DNA of 64,000 nucleotides from Sphingomonas sp. PP-F2F-A104-K0414 (GTDB lineage: Bacteria; Pseudomonadota; Alphaproteobacteria; Sphingomonadales; Sphingomonadaceae). A program made the translations under genes and the position numbers. Positions 32,478 through 40,236 of this stretch are shown piece by piece (position 1 is the first letter of the stretch; every line of letters starts with the position of its first letter). The notes beneath the pieces are model-generated. The model saw nothing but the letters and a program-made list of their open reading frames with translations, was not told the origin of the DNA and searched no databases. Where the stretch lies: assembly GCF_004340945.1 (NCBI RefSeq), contig NZ_SLYD01000003.1, positions 535,816-599,815 of the forward strand, given 5' to 3'.

Positions 32478-33023
32478 TCACGCCGCCAAAGGCATCGGCG
32501 CACATCGGTCGTCATCCAGATCCAGCTCGAACATCACCGCCGGCGCCTCGCCACCCCGCCCGCGCGACGTCCGCGCCTCGACCCGCCCGGTCGGCCGAAA
32601 CCCGAGCTTCGCCAACACGCGCCCCGACGCCGGGTTATCCACGAAATGAAACGCATCCAGCCGGCGCAGGCCCAGCGCATGCCGCGCCATCGCCACCACC
32701 GCTTCGCCAGCCTCGGTCGCATAACCGCGACCCCAGGCGTCCGGCGCCAGCCAATAGCCGAGCTCATGCCCTGCATCCGCCGCGCGGATACCGATCCCGC
32801 CGACGAGTCGCGGCGCGCCTGCTTCCATCGTCTCGATCATGAAATGTGGGTCGTGCGGCCCACGCGGCTGCGCCAGAAACGCCTCCGCGTCGCCCAGCGC
32901 GTATGGCCAGGGCGCCCGCGCCAGCTTGGCGACCACCGACTCATGGCCGATCGCCCGCGCCAATGCGGGCGCATCTTCCGGCCAACCCGGCCGCAACGTC
33001 AGTCTCTTGGTGCGCGCGAACAC
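32478..33023 (-). CDS. GNAT family N-acetyltransferase (RimJ/RimL type)
   Basis: This 181-residue protein of the Acetyltransf_3 type starts FARTKRLTLRPGWPEDAPAL. It has GGIGIRAADAGHELGYWLAP and the acetyl-CoA loop WGRGYATEAGEAVV near 105, then RLDAFHFVDNPASGRVLAKLGF. Substrate unknown; relatives acetylate ribosomal proteins or small amines. Translation starts at GTG (33023) with AGGAG just upstream. It lies downstream of rpmA on the same strand but beyond its terminator. Confidence 0.85.
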   Translation of the reverse strand: MFARTKRLTLRPGWPEDAPALARAIGHESVVAKLARAPWPYALGDAEAFLAQPRGPHDPHFMIETMEAGAPRLVGGIGIRAADAGHELGYWLAPDAWGRGYATEAGEAVVAMARHALGLRRLDAFHFVDNPASGRVLAKLGFRPTGRVEARTSRGRGGEAPAVMFELDLDDDRCAPMPLAA

Positions 33024-33100
33024 GGCTCTCTCCTATCGCGTCATTGGCTGCGCGCATGCCACGTCGGGATGACGGGACCGCGACAGCCGCGTGGAGGGAG

Positions 33101-33137
33101 CAATAAAAAAGGGAGCCGGGGTGACCCGTCTCCCTTG
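33101..33137 (-). terminator. Rho-independent terminator of rplU-rpmA
   Basis: On the minus strand AAGGGAG and CTCCCTT pair around a 14-base loop and are followed by TTTTATTG, a classic T-tract. It lies about 60 bases past the rpmA stop. Confidence 0.88.
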
Positions 33138-33197
33138 TTCAGGTTCGCTTTCGCGACCCGGGTCACCCTGGTGGGCAACCCGGATGGTTACCCGATG

Positions 33198-33488
33198 TTA
33201 TTCGGCTGCTACCGGCATCTCTGCCGTGTCGTTCGCTGCCAGCTCGACCGAGCAGAACTTGCGACCAAGTTTGCCCTGGCTGAACACGACGCGGCCATCG
33301 ACCAGCGCGAACAGCGTATGGTCGGTACCGATGCCGACGTTCGTGCCCGGGTAGAACTTCGTCCCGCGCTGACGCACGAGGATGTTGCCGGCGACGCACG
33401 CCTGGCCACCGAACTTCTTAACGCCGAGACGACGACCGGCCGAATCGCGACCGTTGCGCGAAGAGCCGCCTGCTTTCTTATGTGCCAT
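33198..33488 (-). CDS. rpmA: 50S ribosomal protein L27
   Basis: This 96-residue L27 begins [18 protein letters not shown], the conserved N-terminus that reaches the peptidyl transferase centre. There is no cleavable extension as in Firmicutes. [20 protein letters not shown] follows. A short Ala/Glu-rich tail ([13 protein letters not shown]) extends beyond the usual end. It is 13 bases after rplU, the standard pair. Confidence 0.98.
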   Translation of the reverse strand: MAHKKAGGSSRNGRDSAGRRLGVKKFGGQACVAGNILVRQRGTKFYPGTNVGIGTDHTLFALVDGRVVFSQGKLGRKFCSVELAANDTAEMPVAAE

Positions 33489-33501
33489 CTGAAGCTACTC
33501 C

Positions 33502-33849
33502 TTATGCCTGAGCGGCCGGGGCGGTGTCGCCCTCGTTGCTTTTGGCGGTCTGGCCACCAACGCTGACGATCTTCAGGATCGTGTGCTGCTGGCGATGGCC
33601 GTTCTTGCGACGATAGTTATGACGACGACGCTTCTTGAAGACGATGACCTTGTCCGCCTTCGCCTGCGCGATGATCTCTGCAGCGACGACGAAGCCCTCG
33701 ACGGACCGCAGCTCCGAGCCTTCGCCCGCCAGCAGAACGTCACCCAGCGTCACCGACGCACCTGCATCGCCCTCGATCTTCTCGATGACGATCTTATCTC
33801 CGGCGGCGACGCGATACTGCTTGCCGCCCGTGCGCACGACTGCGAACAT
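33502..33849 (-). CDS. rplU: 50S ribosomal protein L21
   Basis: This 115-residue L21 begins [18 protein letters not shown] and contains the [21 protein letters not shown] basic block that contacts 23S rRNA. The open frame extends 14 residues upstream, but the ATG at 33849 gives the family N-terminus. The C-terminal tail is longer than usual and Ala/Gln-rich. It is first gene of the rplU-rpmA transcript. Confidence 0.97.
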   Translation of the reverse strand: MFAVVRTGGKQYRVAAGDKIVIEKIEGDAGASVTLGDVLLAGEGSELRSVEGFVVAAEIIAQAKADKVIVFKKRRRHNYRRKNGHRQQHTILKIVSVGGQTAKSNEGDTAPAAQA

Positions 33850-33913
33850 GGCCCTTGTCACTTTCCAAATACATGTGCCCCACGAACGCAAGGTCCGCCG
33901 GGAGAAGCCGGGC

Positions 33914-33941
33914 AGCTAAGGGAGGGGGGCAGAGTTGTCAA
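33914..33941 (-). promoter_or_regulatory. Candidate housekeeping promoter for rplU-rpmA
   Basis: On the minus strand TTGACA (33936-33941) is followed after 16 bases by TTAGCT (33914-33919), about 65 bases before the rplU start. The -35 is perfect and the -10 is poor, as is common in alphaproteobacteria. Confidence 0.5.
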
Positions 33942-34009
33942 CCGCGAAGGGGCGCGGGAGGGTGGTAAAGATGGAGAGCATGGTGCCGTCTACCGCACCG
34001 TCGCAAGAT

Positions 34010-34065
34010 TGTTTCTCCGCGAAAGCGGGGACCCGGACCGGACTCCCACCTTCGCGGGAGAACAA
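34010..34065. repeat. Family B 56-bp palindromic repeat, copy 3
   Basis: This is a more diverged 56-base copy (TGTTTC to GAACAA, arms CCGCGAAAGCGGG / CCACCTTCGCGGG) between hspQ and the rplU promoter. Confidence 0.85.
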
Positions 34066-34093
34066 GCGTCTTTAGACGAAGGCGCGATTCGCC

Positions 34094-34489
34094 TTAGTGC
34101 CGGTGAACCTGCCGCAGCGCGTACCGGCCGTCCGCATAGTCGCTGAACAACCCCGAGATCGCCGGATGATCGACTGGCTCGTCGCTATCGTCCGGTACCA
34201 GGTTCTGCTGGCTGACATAGGCGACGTAGCTCGACTCCATGTTCTCGGCGAGCAGATGGTAGAACGGCTGGTCCTTGCGCGGACGAATGTCCTCGGGGAT
34301 TGCCGCATACCATTCGTCGCTGTTCGCGAAGACGGGATCCACATCGAAGATCACCCCGCGAAAATCGAACAGCCGGTGCCGCACGACGTCGCCGATCGAG
34401 AAATTCGCGTGCGAGATCGGCGGTGCGACCACCTCGACGGGGATAAGCGGGCTGGTGATGTCGTGAGCGATACTGTCGTGTCGGGGCAT
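34094..34489 (-). CDS. hspQ: Heat shock protein HspQ
   Basis: This 131-residue protein carries the YccV/HspQ domain: FSIGDVVRHRLFDFRGVIFD near 30, DEWYAAIPED, RPRKDQPFYHLLAE near 70 and YVAYVSQQNL near 90, all diagnostic. HspQ in enterobacteria binds hemimethylated DNA and stimulates the Lon protease; which role applies here is unknown. The ATG at 34489 is chosen over a longer frame that runs back into the tRNA gene. It is divergent from tRNA-Ser. Confidence 0.93.
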   Translation of the reverse strand: MPRHDSIAHDITSPLIPVEVVAPPISHANFSIGDVVRHRLFDFRGVIFDVDPVFANSDEWYAAIPEDIRPRKDQPFYHLLAENMESSYVAYVSQQNLVPDDSDEPVDHPAISGLFSDYADGRYALRQVHRH

Positions 34490-34644
34490 ATTAGCCAATT
34501 TAGGGGCTGTTTTGCGCCGCACAAGGAAAACGCGCCGGATGGTGCCCGCAAGCTCGAAATCCGCTTGCGTACCCAGGGGCACTTCATTAGAGGCCGCGCT
34601 TCGACCGATCGGAGGGACTGTTCGCAGCGCCTTGGATGACCTGC

Positions 34645-34734
<90 letters not shown>

Positions 34735-34906
34735 TTATTTGCTGACATCGCTGGATACATCGGCCTTACTGGGGCCCCATGTCCGCGCATGAACTCGCGC
34801 TTCGCGTGGCTAGGGCCGCGTGGTTAAAGCTGCGGAAACTCTGCTCTTTCGGCGGTTCGACACGAATGGGTCGTAGCGCCTGCCCCACAGTAACGGGGGA
34901 AGCGTG

Positions 34907-35593
34907 ATGAAGACGATGGTACAGGCGGGCGTAAAGGCAGGCGTCATGGCAGGGACCGCGCTGCTCGCGAGTTCGGGATCTGCCGGCGCACAGAATTTTG
35001 CCTATTGGCCAGCGCCGGTGACGACGGCCGCGAGTTCGGCGTTGATGTCGTATTTCCCGATGGGGACGCCGCTGACGCTCCGGTCGCGCACGCAGGTGTC
35101 GACCAAGATGAACGCGCCGGGCGACCGACTCTATCTCGAGGTGGCGGAGAGCCTGTCATATCGCGGCCAAGTCGTGATCCCCGCAGGGTCGGTCGCAGTT
35201 GCCGAAGTCGCATCGGTGCAGCGCAACGGGCATTTCGGCAAGAAGGGCAAGCTGGAGATTCGGCTCCTCTATATCGATACGCCCAACGGTCCGGTCCGGT
35301 TGAGCGGTCAGGCGAACGACGAGGGGACCAGCGGAACGATCACCTCGGTCGCGACGATCATGTTTGCGTCGGTGCTGGGCTTTCTCGTGCACGGCACGAG
35401 CGCGCAATTGCCGCCGGGCACCGTCGTTCGCGCCTATCTCGCGGAAGATCTACGGTTCGCGGTCCAGCCATGGCAGCAGGTCGCGGCGACGCAGGTCCGT
35501 CCCGACATGGCGCCCGCCATGGCCCAGCCCGCGCCAGCGACGTTCGAGCAAGGCGCGCTGACGGGGCAGGCGATCGCATCGGCGCAGCGCTGA
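34907..35593 (+). CDS. Conserved hypothetical exported protein
   Basis: This 228-residue protein has a signal peptide (about 1-29, ending GSAGAQ). Its mature part is beta-rich, with GTPLTLRSRTQVSTKM, LEVAESLSYRGQVVIPAGSV and a KLEIRLLYIDTPNGPVRLSG block, then a hydrophobic stretch near 145-160 and a proline-rich tail. The pattern resembles a single periplasmic beta-domain; I recognise no named family. The ATG at 34907 has GGGGGA 7 bases upstream. Confidence 0.65.
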   Translation: MKTMVQAGVKAGVMAGTALLASSGSAGAQNFAYWPAPVTTAASSALMSYFPMGTPLTLRSRTQVSTKMNAPGDRLYLEVAESLSYRGQVVIPAGSVAVAEVASVQRNGHFGKKGKLEIRLLYIDTPNGPVRLSGQANDEGTSGTITSVATIMFASVLGFLVHGTSAQLPPGTVVRAYLAEDLRFAVQPWQQVAATQVRPDMAPAMAQPAPATFEQGALTGQAIASAQR

Positions 35594-36259
35594 CATCGCG
35601 CTGACATCGGAGCGACCTTGGCTCGACGGCTGATCCCATGTCGGCGGGGGGCGTGATTAAATCCTCCCCCGCCGGGGATGGGTGGCGCCTAAGGCGACGG
35701 AGGGGGAGGGCGTGACACGCGTGAGCGTGACCTCTCTCGTCCGTCTGGCGCGCGCGAACTTCCGACCAAGTGCAATGCGCCTGTCTGTCGTCATCGATGC
35801 ATGAACGGCGCAGCAGGCACCGCCAGGTTACGGATCCGCCAAGTATAACGAAGTATAGATGCAGCAACCAACTACGGCGGACAAGCAAACGCCCGGACCG
35901 TTGCCGATCCGGGCGCCTGCGTGACGATCGCTCGTCAGCCCCCATTTTTGTGCTTCCGCTCTGCACTTGCGTGCGGCGTAAAAGCAGTCCCCGAACCACG
36001 GCCGTTGCCTGTGTCTCAGCGAGGTTTTTGCTAGTTATGTTGCCGGGATTTGTCACGGTGTTTGCGCGTGCTGCGGCACGATTGAATACGCCCTGTGGCG
36101 ATTACGCAACATACCAATCTAGCCATCGGCGAGAGCATAGCCATGACGCTGCGATCTCCGCTCCCCTCCAACTCGCGCCCATCTCGCGCGTGTTGCCTCG
36201 CGCGGGGCCGCGTCCTAGAGCCGCAGGACTGTTTCCTTAACGATCGAACCCGGCTGCCC
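35594..36259. other. Long intergenic region before lolC
   Basis: These 666 bases hold no gene I can support. There is a GC-rich repeat with the arms CCTCCCCCGCCGGGG and GGAGGGGGAGGG (about 35662-35712), the hairpin at 35890-35915, and about 340 bases upstream of lolC in which I recognise no promoter. Open frames here have no family resemblance and atypical composition. A small RNA cannot be excluded. Confidence 0.55.
35890..35915. terminator. Intergenic hairpin
   Basis: CGCCCGGA and TCCGGGCG form a perfect 8-bp stem with a 10-base loop. It stands alone in the gap, about 300 bases after the secreted protein gene, and is preceded by AAGCAAA on the plus strand. Confidence 0.5.
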
Positions 36260-37510
36260 ATGATCCTGTCCCGCTACGAACGGATGATAGCCCGCCGCTA
36301 TCTGCTGCCGGGCAAGGGCGAGGCGTTCATCTTCCTCGTCGCCTCGATCAGCCTGGTCGCGGTCATGCTCGGCGTCGCCGCGCTGGTGATCGTGATGAGC
36401 GTGATGAACGGCTTCCGCGCCGAGCTGTTCGACAAGATCGTCGGGCTCAACGGTCATGCGGTGGTACAGGGCGTCGGCAACCGGCTTCCCGACTGGCGCG
36501 AGATCGTCGCGCAGGCGCAGAAGACGCCGGGCGTCACCAGCGCGCTGCCGCTGATCGAGCAGCCGCTCGCCGCCACCTATAACGGCCGCGCCGAGGCGGT
36601 GCTGGTGCGCGGCATGCGCGTCGACGACATCCGCCGCAATTCGACGATCAGCAACAAGGTCGTGATGGGCTCGCTCCAGTCGATCACGCAAGGGTCCGGC
36701 CGGATCGCGATCGGTTCGCGGCTCGCCGAATCGCTCGGCGCGCAGGTCGGCTCGGAGATTTCGCTGTTCAGCCCGCAAGGCCAGACCACGCCGTTCGGCA
36801 CCGTCCCGCGGATCGTCAGCTACACGGTCGGCGCGATCTTCGAGATCGGCGTCTACGACTACGACAAGGCGTACATCATCATGCCGATCGAGGATGCGCA
36901 GACGCTTCTCCTGATGGGCGATGCCGCCGGCATGGTCGAGCTGAAGACGGTCGATGCGGACAAGGTCGGCGAGATCCTCAAGCCGCTCGCGGACAAGATC
37001 GGCGGGCAGGCGGTGATCCAGGACTGGCGGACGATGAACGCGCAGCTGTTCGAGGCGCTCGCGGTCGAGCGCGTCGCGATGTTCACCGTGCTTTCGATCA
37101 TCATCCTGGTCGCGGTGTTCAACATCCTGTCGTCGCTGATCATGCTGGTTCGCGCCAAGACCCGCGACATCGCGATCCTGCGGACGATGGGCGCGACGCG
37201 TGGCTCGATGATGCGGATCTTCATCGTCGTCGGCACCACCATCGGGGCGCTCGGGACGGTCGCTGGCCTCGTGCTCGGCTTCATCTTCCTGTTCTACCGA
37301 CAGGGGGTGGTGAACTTCGTCCAGCTCGTCACCGGCCAGAACCTGTGGGATCCGTCGATCCGCTACCTGACCGAACTCCCGTCGAAGACCGACCCCGTCG
37401 AGATCGTCGTGATCGCGCTGATGGCGCTCGTCTTCAGCTTCCTCGCAACGCTCTATCCGGCCTGGAAAGCGGCGAGTACCGACCCCGTGCAGGTGCTGCG
37501 TTATGAATGA
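36260..37510 (+). CDS. lolC: Lipoprotein-releasing ABC permease (LolC/LolE)
   Basis: This 416-residue permease extracts outer-membrane lipoproteins from the inner membrane. The N-terminal [20 protein letters not shown] plus the first helix and [20 protein letters not shown] are diagnostic. A periplasmic domain (about 50-260) precedes three FtsX-type helices, with [20 protein letters not shown] as coupling helix. Single LolC/E proteins (LolF type) are usual in alphaproteobacteria, and no second permease is seen here. The ATG at 36260 is chosen over 36095. Its stop overlaps lolD. Confidence 0.94.
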   Translation: MILSRYERMIARRYLLPGKGEAFIFLVASISLVAVMLGVAALVIVMSVMNGFRAELFDKIVGLNGHAVVQGVGNRLPDWREIVAQAQKTPGVTSALPLIEQPLAATYNGRAEAVLVRGMRVDDIRRNSTISNKVVMGSLQSITQGSGRIAIGSRLAESLGAQVGSEISLFSPQGQTTPFGTVPRIVSYTVGAIFEIGVYDYDKAYIIMPIEDAQTLLLMGDAAGMVELKTVDADKVGEILKPLADKIGGQAVIQDWRTMNAQLFEALAVERVAMFTVLSIIILVAVFNILSSLIMLVRAKTRDIAILRTMGATRGSMMRIFIVVGTTIGALGTVAGLVLGFIFLFYRQGVVNFVQLVTGQNLWDPSIRYLTELPSKTDPVEIVVIALMALVFSFLATLYPAWKAASTDPVQVLRYE

Positions 37511-38216
37511 AGGCCTCAAAATCGATCGCCAGATCGAGAAGTTCGACGATTATGTCCTCCAGACCAGCGGACTGACCAAGAGCTTCACGCAGGGTGGTGC
37601 GACCATCGACGTGTTGCGCGGCGTCGACCTCGCGATCGCACCGGGCGAGATCGTCGCGCTGCTCGGGCCGTCGGGCTCGGGCAAGTCGACTCTGTTGCAG
37701 GCCGTGGGCCTGCTCGAAGGCGGTTTCCAGGGATCGATCAGGATCGCCGGCACCGAGGCGGCCAAGCTCAACGCGCACGAGCGGACCGTGGTGCGCCGTG
37801 ACAGCCTCGGCTTCGTCTACCAGTTCCATCACCTCCTGCCGGACTTCAACGCGACCGAGAACGTCGTCCTCCCGCAGCTCGTCCACGGCGCCACGCGGGT
37901 CGAGGCGGACCGGCGGGCAGCGGAATTGCTGACTCAACTCGGTCTCGGCCACCGCCTGACGCACCGCCCAAGCCAGCTCTCCGGCGGCGAGCAACAGCGC
38001 GTCGCGGTCGCCCGTGCGCTCGCCAACAAGCCTGCGCTGGTGCTGGCCGACGAGCCGACCGGCAACCTCGACGAACACACCGCCGACATCGTCTTCGCCG
38101 AGTTCATCCGGCTGGTCCGCGAACAGGGCACAGCTGCCGTCGTCGCGACGCATAACGAACGGCTCGCGGCCCGCATGGACCGCGTGCTGCGGCTGCACGA
38201 AGGGCGGCTGGCGTGA
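37503..38216 (+). CDS. lolD: Lipoprotein-releasing ABC ATPase LolD
   Basis: This 237-residue ATPase has Walker [10 protein letters not shown] at 55-63, the LolD-specific [18 protein letters not shown] stretch near 103, signature LSGGEQQR and Walker [14 protein letters not shown]. It powers LolC/E. The start overlaps lolC by 8 bases and its TGA overlaps the GTG of the next gene, so all four genes to gpx are coupled. Confidence 0.96.
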   Translation: MNEGLKIDRQIEKFDDYVLQTSGLTKSFTQGGATIDVLRGVDLAIAPGEIVALLGPSGSGKSTLLQAVGLLEGGFQGSIRIAGTEAAKLNAHERTVVRRDSLGFVYQFHHLLPDFNATENVVLPQLVHGATRVEADRRAAELLTQLGLGHRLTHRPSQLSGGEQQRVAVARALANKPALVLADEPTGNLDEHTADIVFAEFIRLVREQGTAAVVATHNERLAARMDRVLRLHEGRLA

Positions 38217-38809
38217 CCTGGGGCGAGACGCCGACGCTGACCGGGCGTCACGTCACGCTCCGACCGCTCGTTGCCGACGACATGGACGCGCTGGTCGCGG
38301 CCGCGTCGGCGGACAATTTGTGGGACACGTTCTACGCCAACGTCGCGATGATGAAGGCGCCCGACCGCTGGCTCGCGGCAGCGTTGCGCGAGCAGGACTT
38401 CGGCCGTGCGCGGTTGTTCGCGGTAGAGGCCGCCGGGATTGTCGTCGGCACCACGCGGTTCATGCGGATGAACGCGGCGCACAAGCGACTCGAAATCGGC
38501 GGCACCTTTTACGCCAAGTCCGTCCAGCGCACCGGCGTCAACACCGCAGCCAAGCTCATGCTGCTGACCCACGCCTTCGATGCACTCGGCTGCGAGTGCG
38601 TCCAGATCCGCACCGACTCGCTCAACAAGAACTCCCAACGCGCGATCGAACGCCTCGGCGCCAAGCGCGACGGCGTGCTGCGCGGGCACCAAGTCATGGC
38701 CGATGGCCGCTTGCGCGACACCGTCGTCTACAGCATCCTCCGCCACGAATGGCCCGGCGTGCGTCAGAACCTGGCGTATCTGCTCGCCCGCAACGAGGAC
38801 CGCCCATGA
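38213..38809 (+). CDS. GNAT family N-acetyltransferase (RimJ/RimL type)
   Basis: This 198-residue acetyltransferase starts at GTG inside the lolD stop (GTGA). [17 protein letters not shown] near 6, [21 protein letters not shown] near 80 and [21 protein letters not shown] are typical of the Acetyltransf_3 group. Substrate unknown. Its stop overlaps the gpx ATG (ATGA). Confidence 0.85.
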   Translation: MTWGETPTLTGRHVTLRPLVADDMDALVAAASADNLWDTFYANVAMMKAPDRWLAAALREQDFGRARLFAVEAAGIVVGTTRFMRMNAAHKRLEIGGTFYAKSVQRTGVNTAAKLMLLTHAFDALGCECVQIRTDSLNKNSQRAIERLGAKRDGVLRGHQVMADGRLRDTVVYSILRHEWPGVRQNLAYLLARNEDRP

Positions 38810-39285
38810 CCGCGATCACCGACTTCACCGTGAAGAGCGCAGACGGCAGCGCGGCTTCGCTCGAACCCTATCGCGGCAAGGTGCTGCTGATCGTCAACAC
38901 GGCGTCGAAATGCGGATTCACCCCGCAATATGACGGACTCGAAGCACTCCATCGCGACTATGCGGAGCGCGGGTTCGAAGTGCTCGCGTTCCCGTGCAAC
39001 CAGTTCGGCGGACAGGAGCCGGGGGATGCGGCGGAGATCGCCAATTTTTGCACGTTGACCTACGACGTGACGTTCCCGGTGTTTGCCAAGATCGACGTCA
39101 ACGGGGCAGGGGCGGATCCGCTGTTCGAGCGATTGAAGTCGGAGGCGCCGGGCGTGCTGGGGTCGAAGGCGATCAAGTGGAACTTTACCAAGTTCCTCAT
39201 CGGGCGGGATGGCACCGTCCTCGATCGCTACGCTCCGACGACCAAGCCAGAGGACATCCGTAAGGATATCGAGAAGCTGCTGTAA
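38806..39285 (+). CDS. Glutathione peroxidase (Cys type)
   Basis: This 159-residue thiol peroxidase has the catalytic set of the family: C36 in NTASKCGFTP, Q70 in NQFGGQEPG, W125 and N126 in KWNFTKFL. It uses cysteine, not selenocysteine, so thioredoxin is the likely reductant. It is the last gene of the lolC-lolD-GNAT run and is convergent with the HdeD-like gene across two repeats. Confidence 0.95.
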   Translation: MTAITDFTVKSADGSAASLEPYRGKVLLIVNTASKCGFTPQYDGLEALHRDYAERGFEVLAFPCNQFGGQEPGDAAEIANFCTLTYDVTFPVFAKIDVNGAGADPLFERLKSEAPGVLGSKAIKWNFTKFLIGRDGTVLDRYAPTTKPEDIRKDIEKLL

Positions 39286-39317
39286 CGCCTCAGCTACACC
39301 CCGCACATCGGCCGCCA

Positions 39318-39415
39318 CCCCGGCGAAGGCCGGGGCCCAGTTGGAAAGGTCGCAGTAACGGAGCGGTGACCGCAGTTAGCGACGTCCCCCAACTGGGCCC
39401 CGGCCTTCGCCGGGG
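39318..39415. repeat. Family A palindromic repeat, copy 3
   Basis: Copy of the composite at 32349, sharing arms and the core AGTTGGAAAGGTCGCAGTAAC. It lies just after gpx. Confidence 0.85.
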
Positions 39416-39463
39416 GAGTGGGCCTATTTTTTGGGGGGATGCTGCGGACAGCAAGAGTAAGCG

Positions 39464-39519
39464 TGTTCTCCCGCGAAGGCGGGGGCCCAGACTGGACTCC
39501 CGCCTTCGCGGGAGAACAA
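39464..39519. repeat. Family B 56-bp palindromic repeat, copy 4
   Basis: Full-length 56-base copy (TGTTCTCCCGCGAAGGCGGG to GGGAGAACAA) between the convergent gpx and HdeD-like genes, 48 bases after a family A copy. Confidence 0.9.
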
Positions 39520-39536
39520 GCAGCTCGCGGGGAAAG

Positions 39537-40130
39537 TCAGGCGGTCACCGAGAAAGCTGGCGCGCCCTTCTTGTGCGCCAGCGCAGAAGGCACCGAAGCC
39601 ACCCCACCAAACAAGAAGCTAATCCCCAGCACATACCCCGGCAACGTCAACGCCGACCAAGGCAACGTCGCCAGCACGATCACCGCCAGCACGATGTTCA
39701 CCACCCCCAGCGCAATCATCAACCCCTGGCCGCGCCGAAACCGCGCCCCAAGCCCGATCTCCAACGCGCCACGCACACCAAGCCAAACCGCAATCAGCAA
39801 CGTGAGCGAGATCGCGCCCGTCGCAGGCTCGAACGCCATGATCAGCCCGATCACCAGCGACACCAACCCGAACCCGATCGCATAGCCGCGCCCTTCATGC
39901 CCCTTGCCGGCAAACCCCGACACGATCGACACGATTCCGGCCGCGATGAAGAACGCCCCGATCACCAAAGTCGCGGCATAGGTCGCGGAAAACGGCGAAG
40001 CGAAGGCCATGATCCCGAGCACCACCGACAGCACGCCATAGGCCAGTATCCACCCCCAGCCGGCCCCCGCACGAGGCGTACCCGCAGCCGTGGTTTCAGT
40101 ATCGGCAAAGTGCCCGCGTGGATCGGTCAT
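39537..40130 (-). CDS. HdeD-like (DUF308) membrane protein
   Basis: This 197-residue protein has a 35-residue soluble N-terminus and then six hydrophobic helices in three similar pairs (ILAYGVLSVVLGIMAFASP, LVIGAFFIAAGIVSIVSGF, AIGFGLVSLVIGLIMAFEP, TLLIAVWLGVRGALEIGLG and so on), the DUF308 repeat of HdeD, an acid-stress membrane protein of enterobacteria. The molecular function is unknown. The ATG at 40130 has GGGAG about 9 bases upstream; 10 residues of longer frame are rejected. A perfect EcfG-type promoter upstream suggests general stress control. Confidence 0.88.
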   Translation of the reverse strand: MTDPRGHFADTETTAAGTPRAGAGWGWILAYGVLSVVLGIMAFASPFSATYAATLVIGAFFIAAGIVSIVSGFAGKGHEGRGYAIGFGLVSLVIGLIMAFEPATGAISLTLLIAVWLGVRGALEIGLGARFRRGQGLMIALGVVNIVLAVIVLATLPWSALTLPGYVLGISFLFGGVASVPSALAHKKGAPAFSVTA

Positions 40131-40158
40131 GTAGAATGCTCCCAGAAGTCCCCGCCGC

Positions 40159-40183
40159 AACGGCTCGTCGTGTCCACAGTTCC
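40159..40183 (-). promoter_or_regulatory. EcfG-type promoter for the HdeD-like gene
   Basis: On the minus strand GGAAC (40179-40183) is followed after 17 bases by GTT (40159-40161), with C before the GTT as in the full CGTT consensus. It lies 29 bases before the start codon, a normal leader length. Confidence 0.75.
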
Positions 40184-40236
40184 GATCGGACTCATCCCCG
40201 CTGGTCGAATCACGCCACAGCGCCTACCTCCGGTCG

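Noticed and set aside
34814..34860. GGAAA-N16-GTT before the secreted protein gene at 34907.
   Set aside because: The -35 has a mismatch at an invariant position, and the three better sites all use a 17-base spacer.
35843..35862. Sequence resembling part of a loxP/FRT-like recombination site (TATAACGAAGTATAG).
   Set aside because: Only a short partial resemblance, no inverted partner arm and no recombinase gene nearby.
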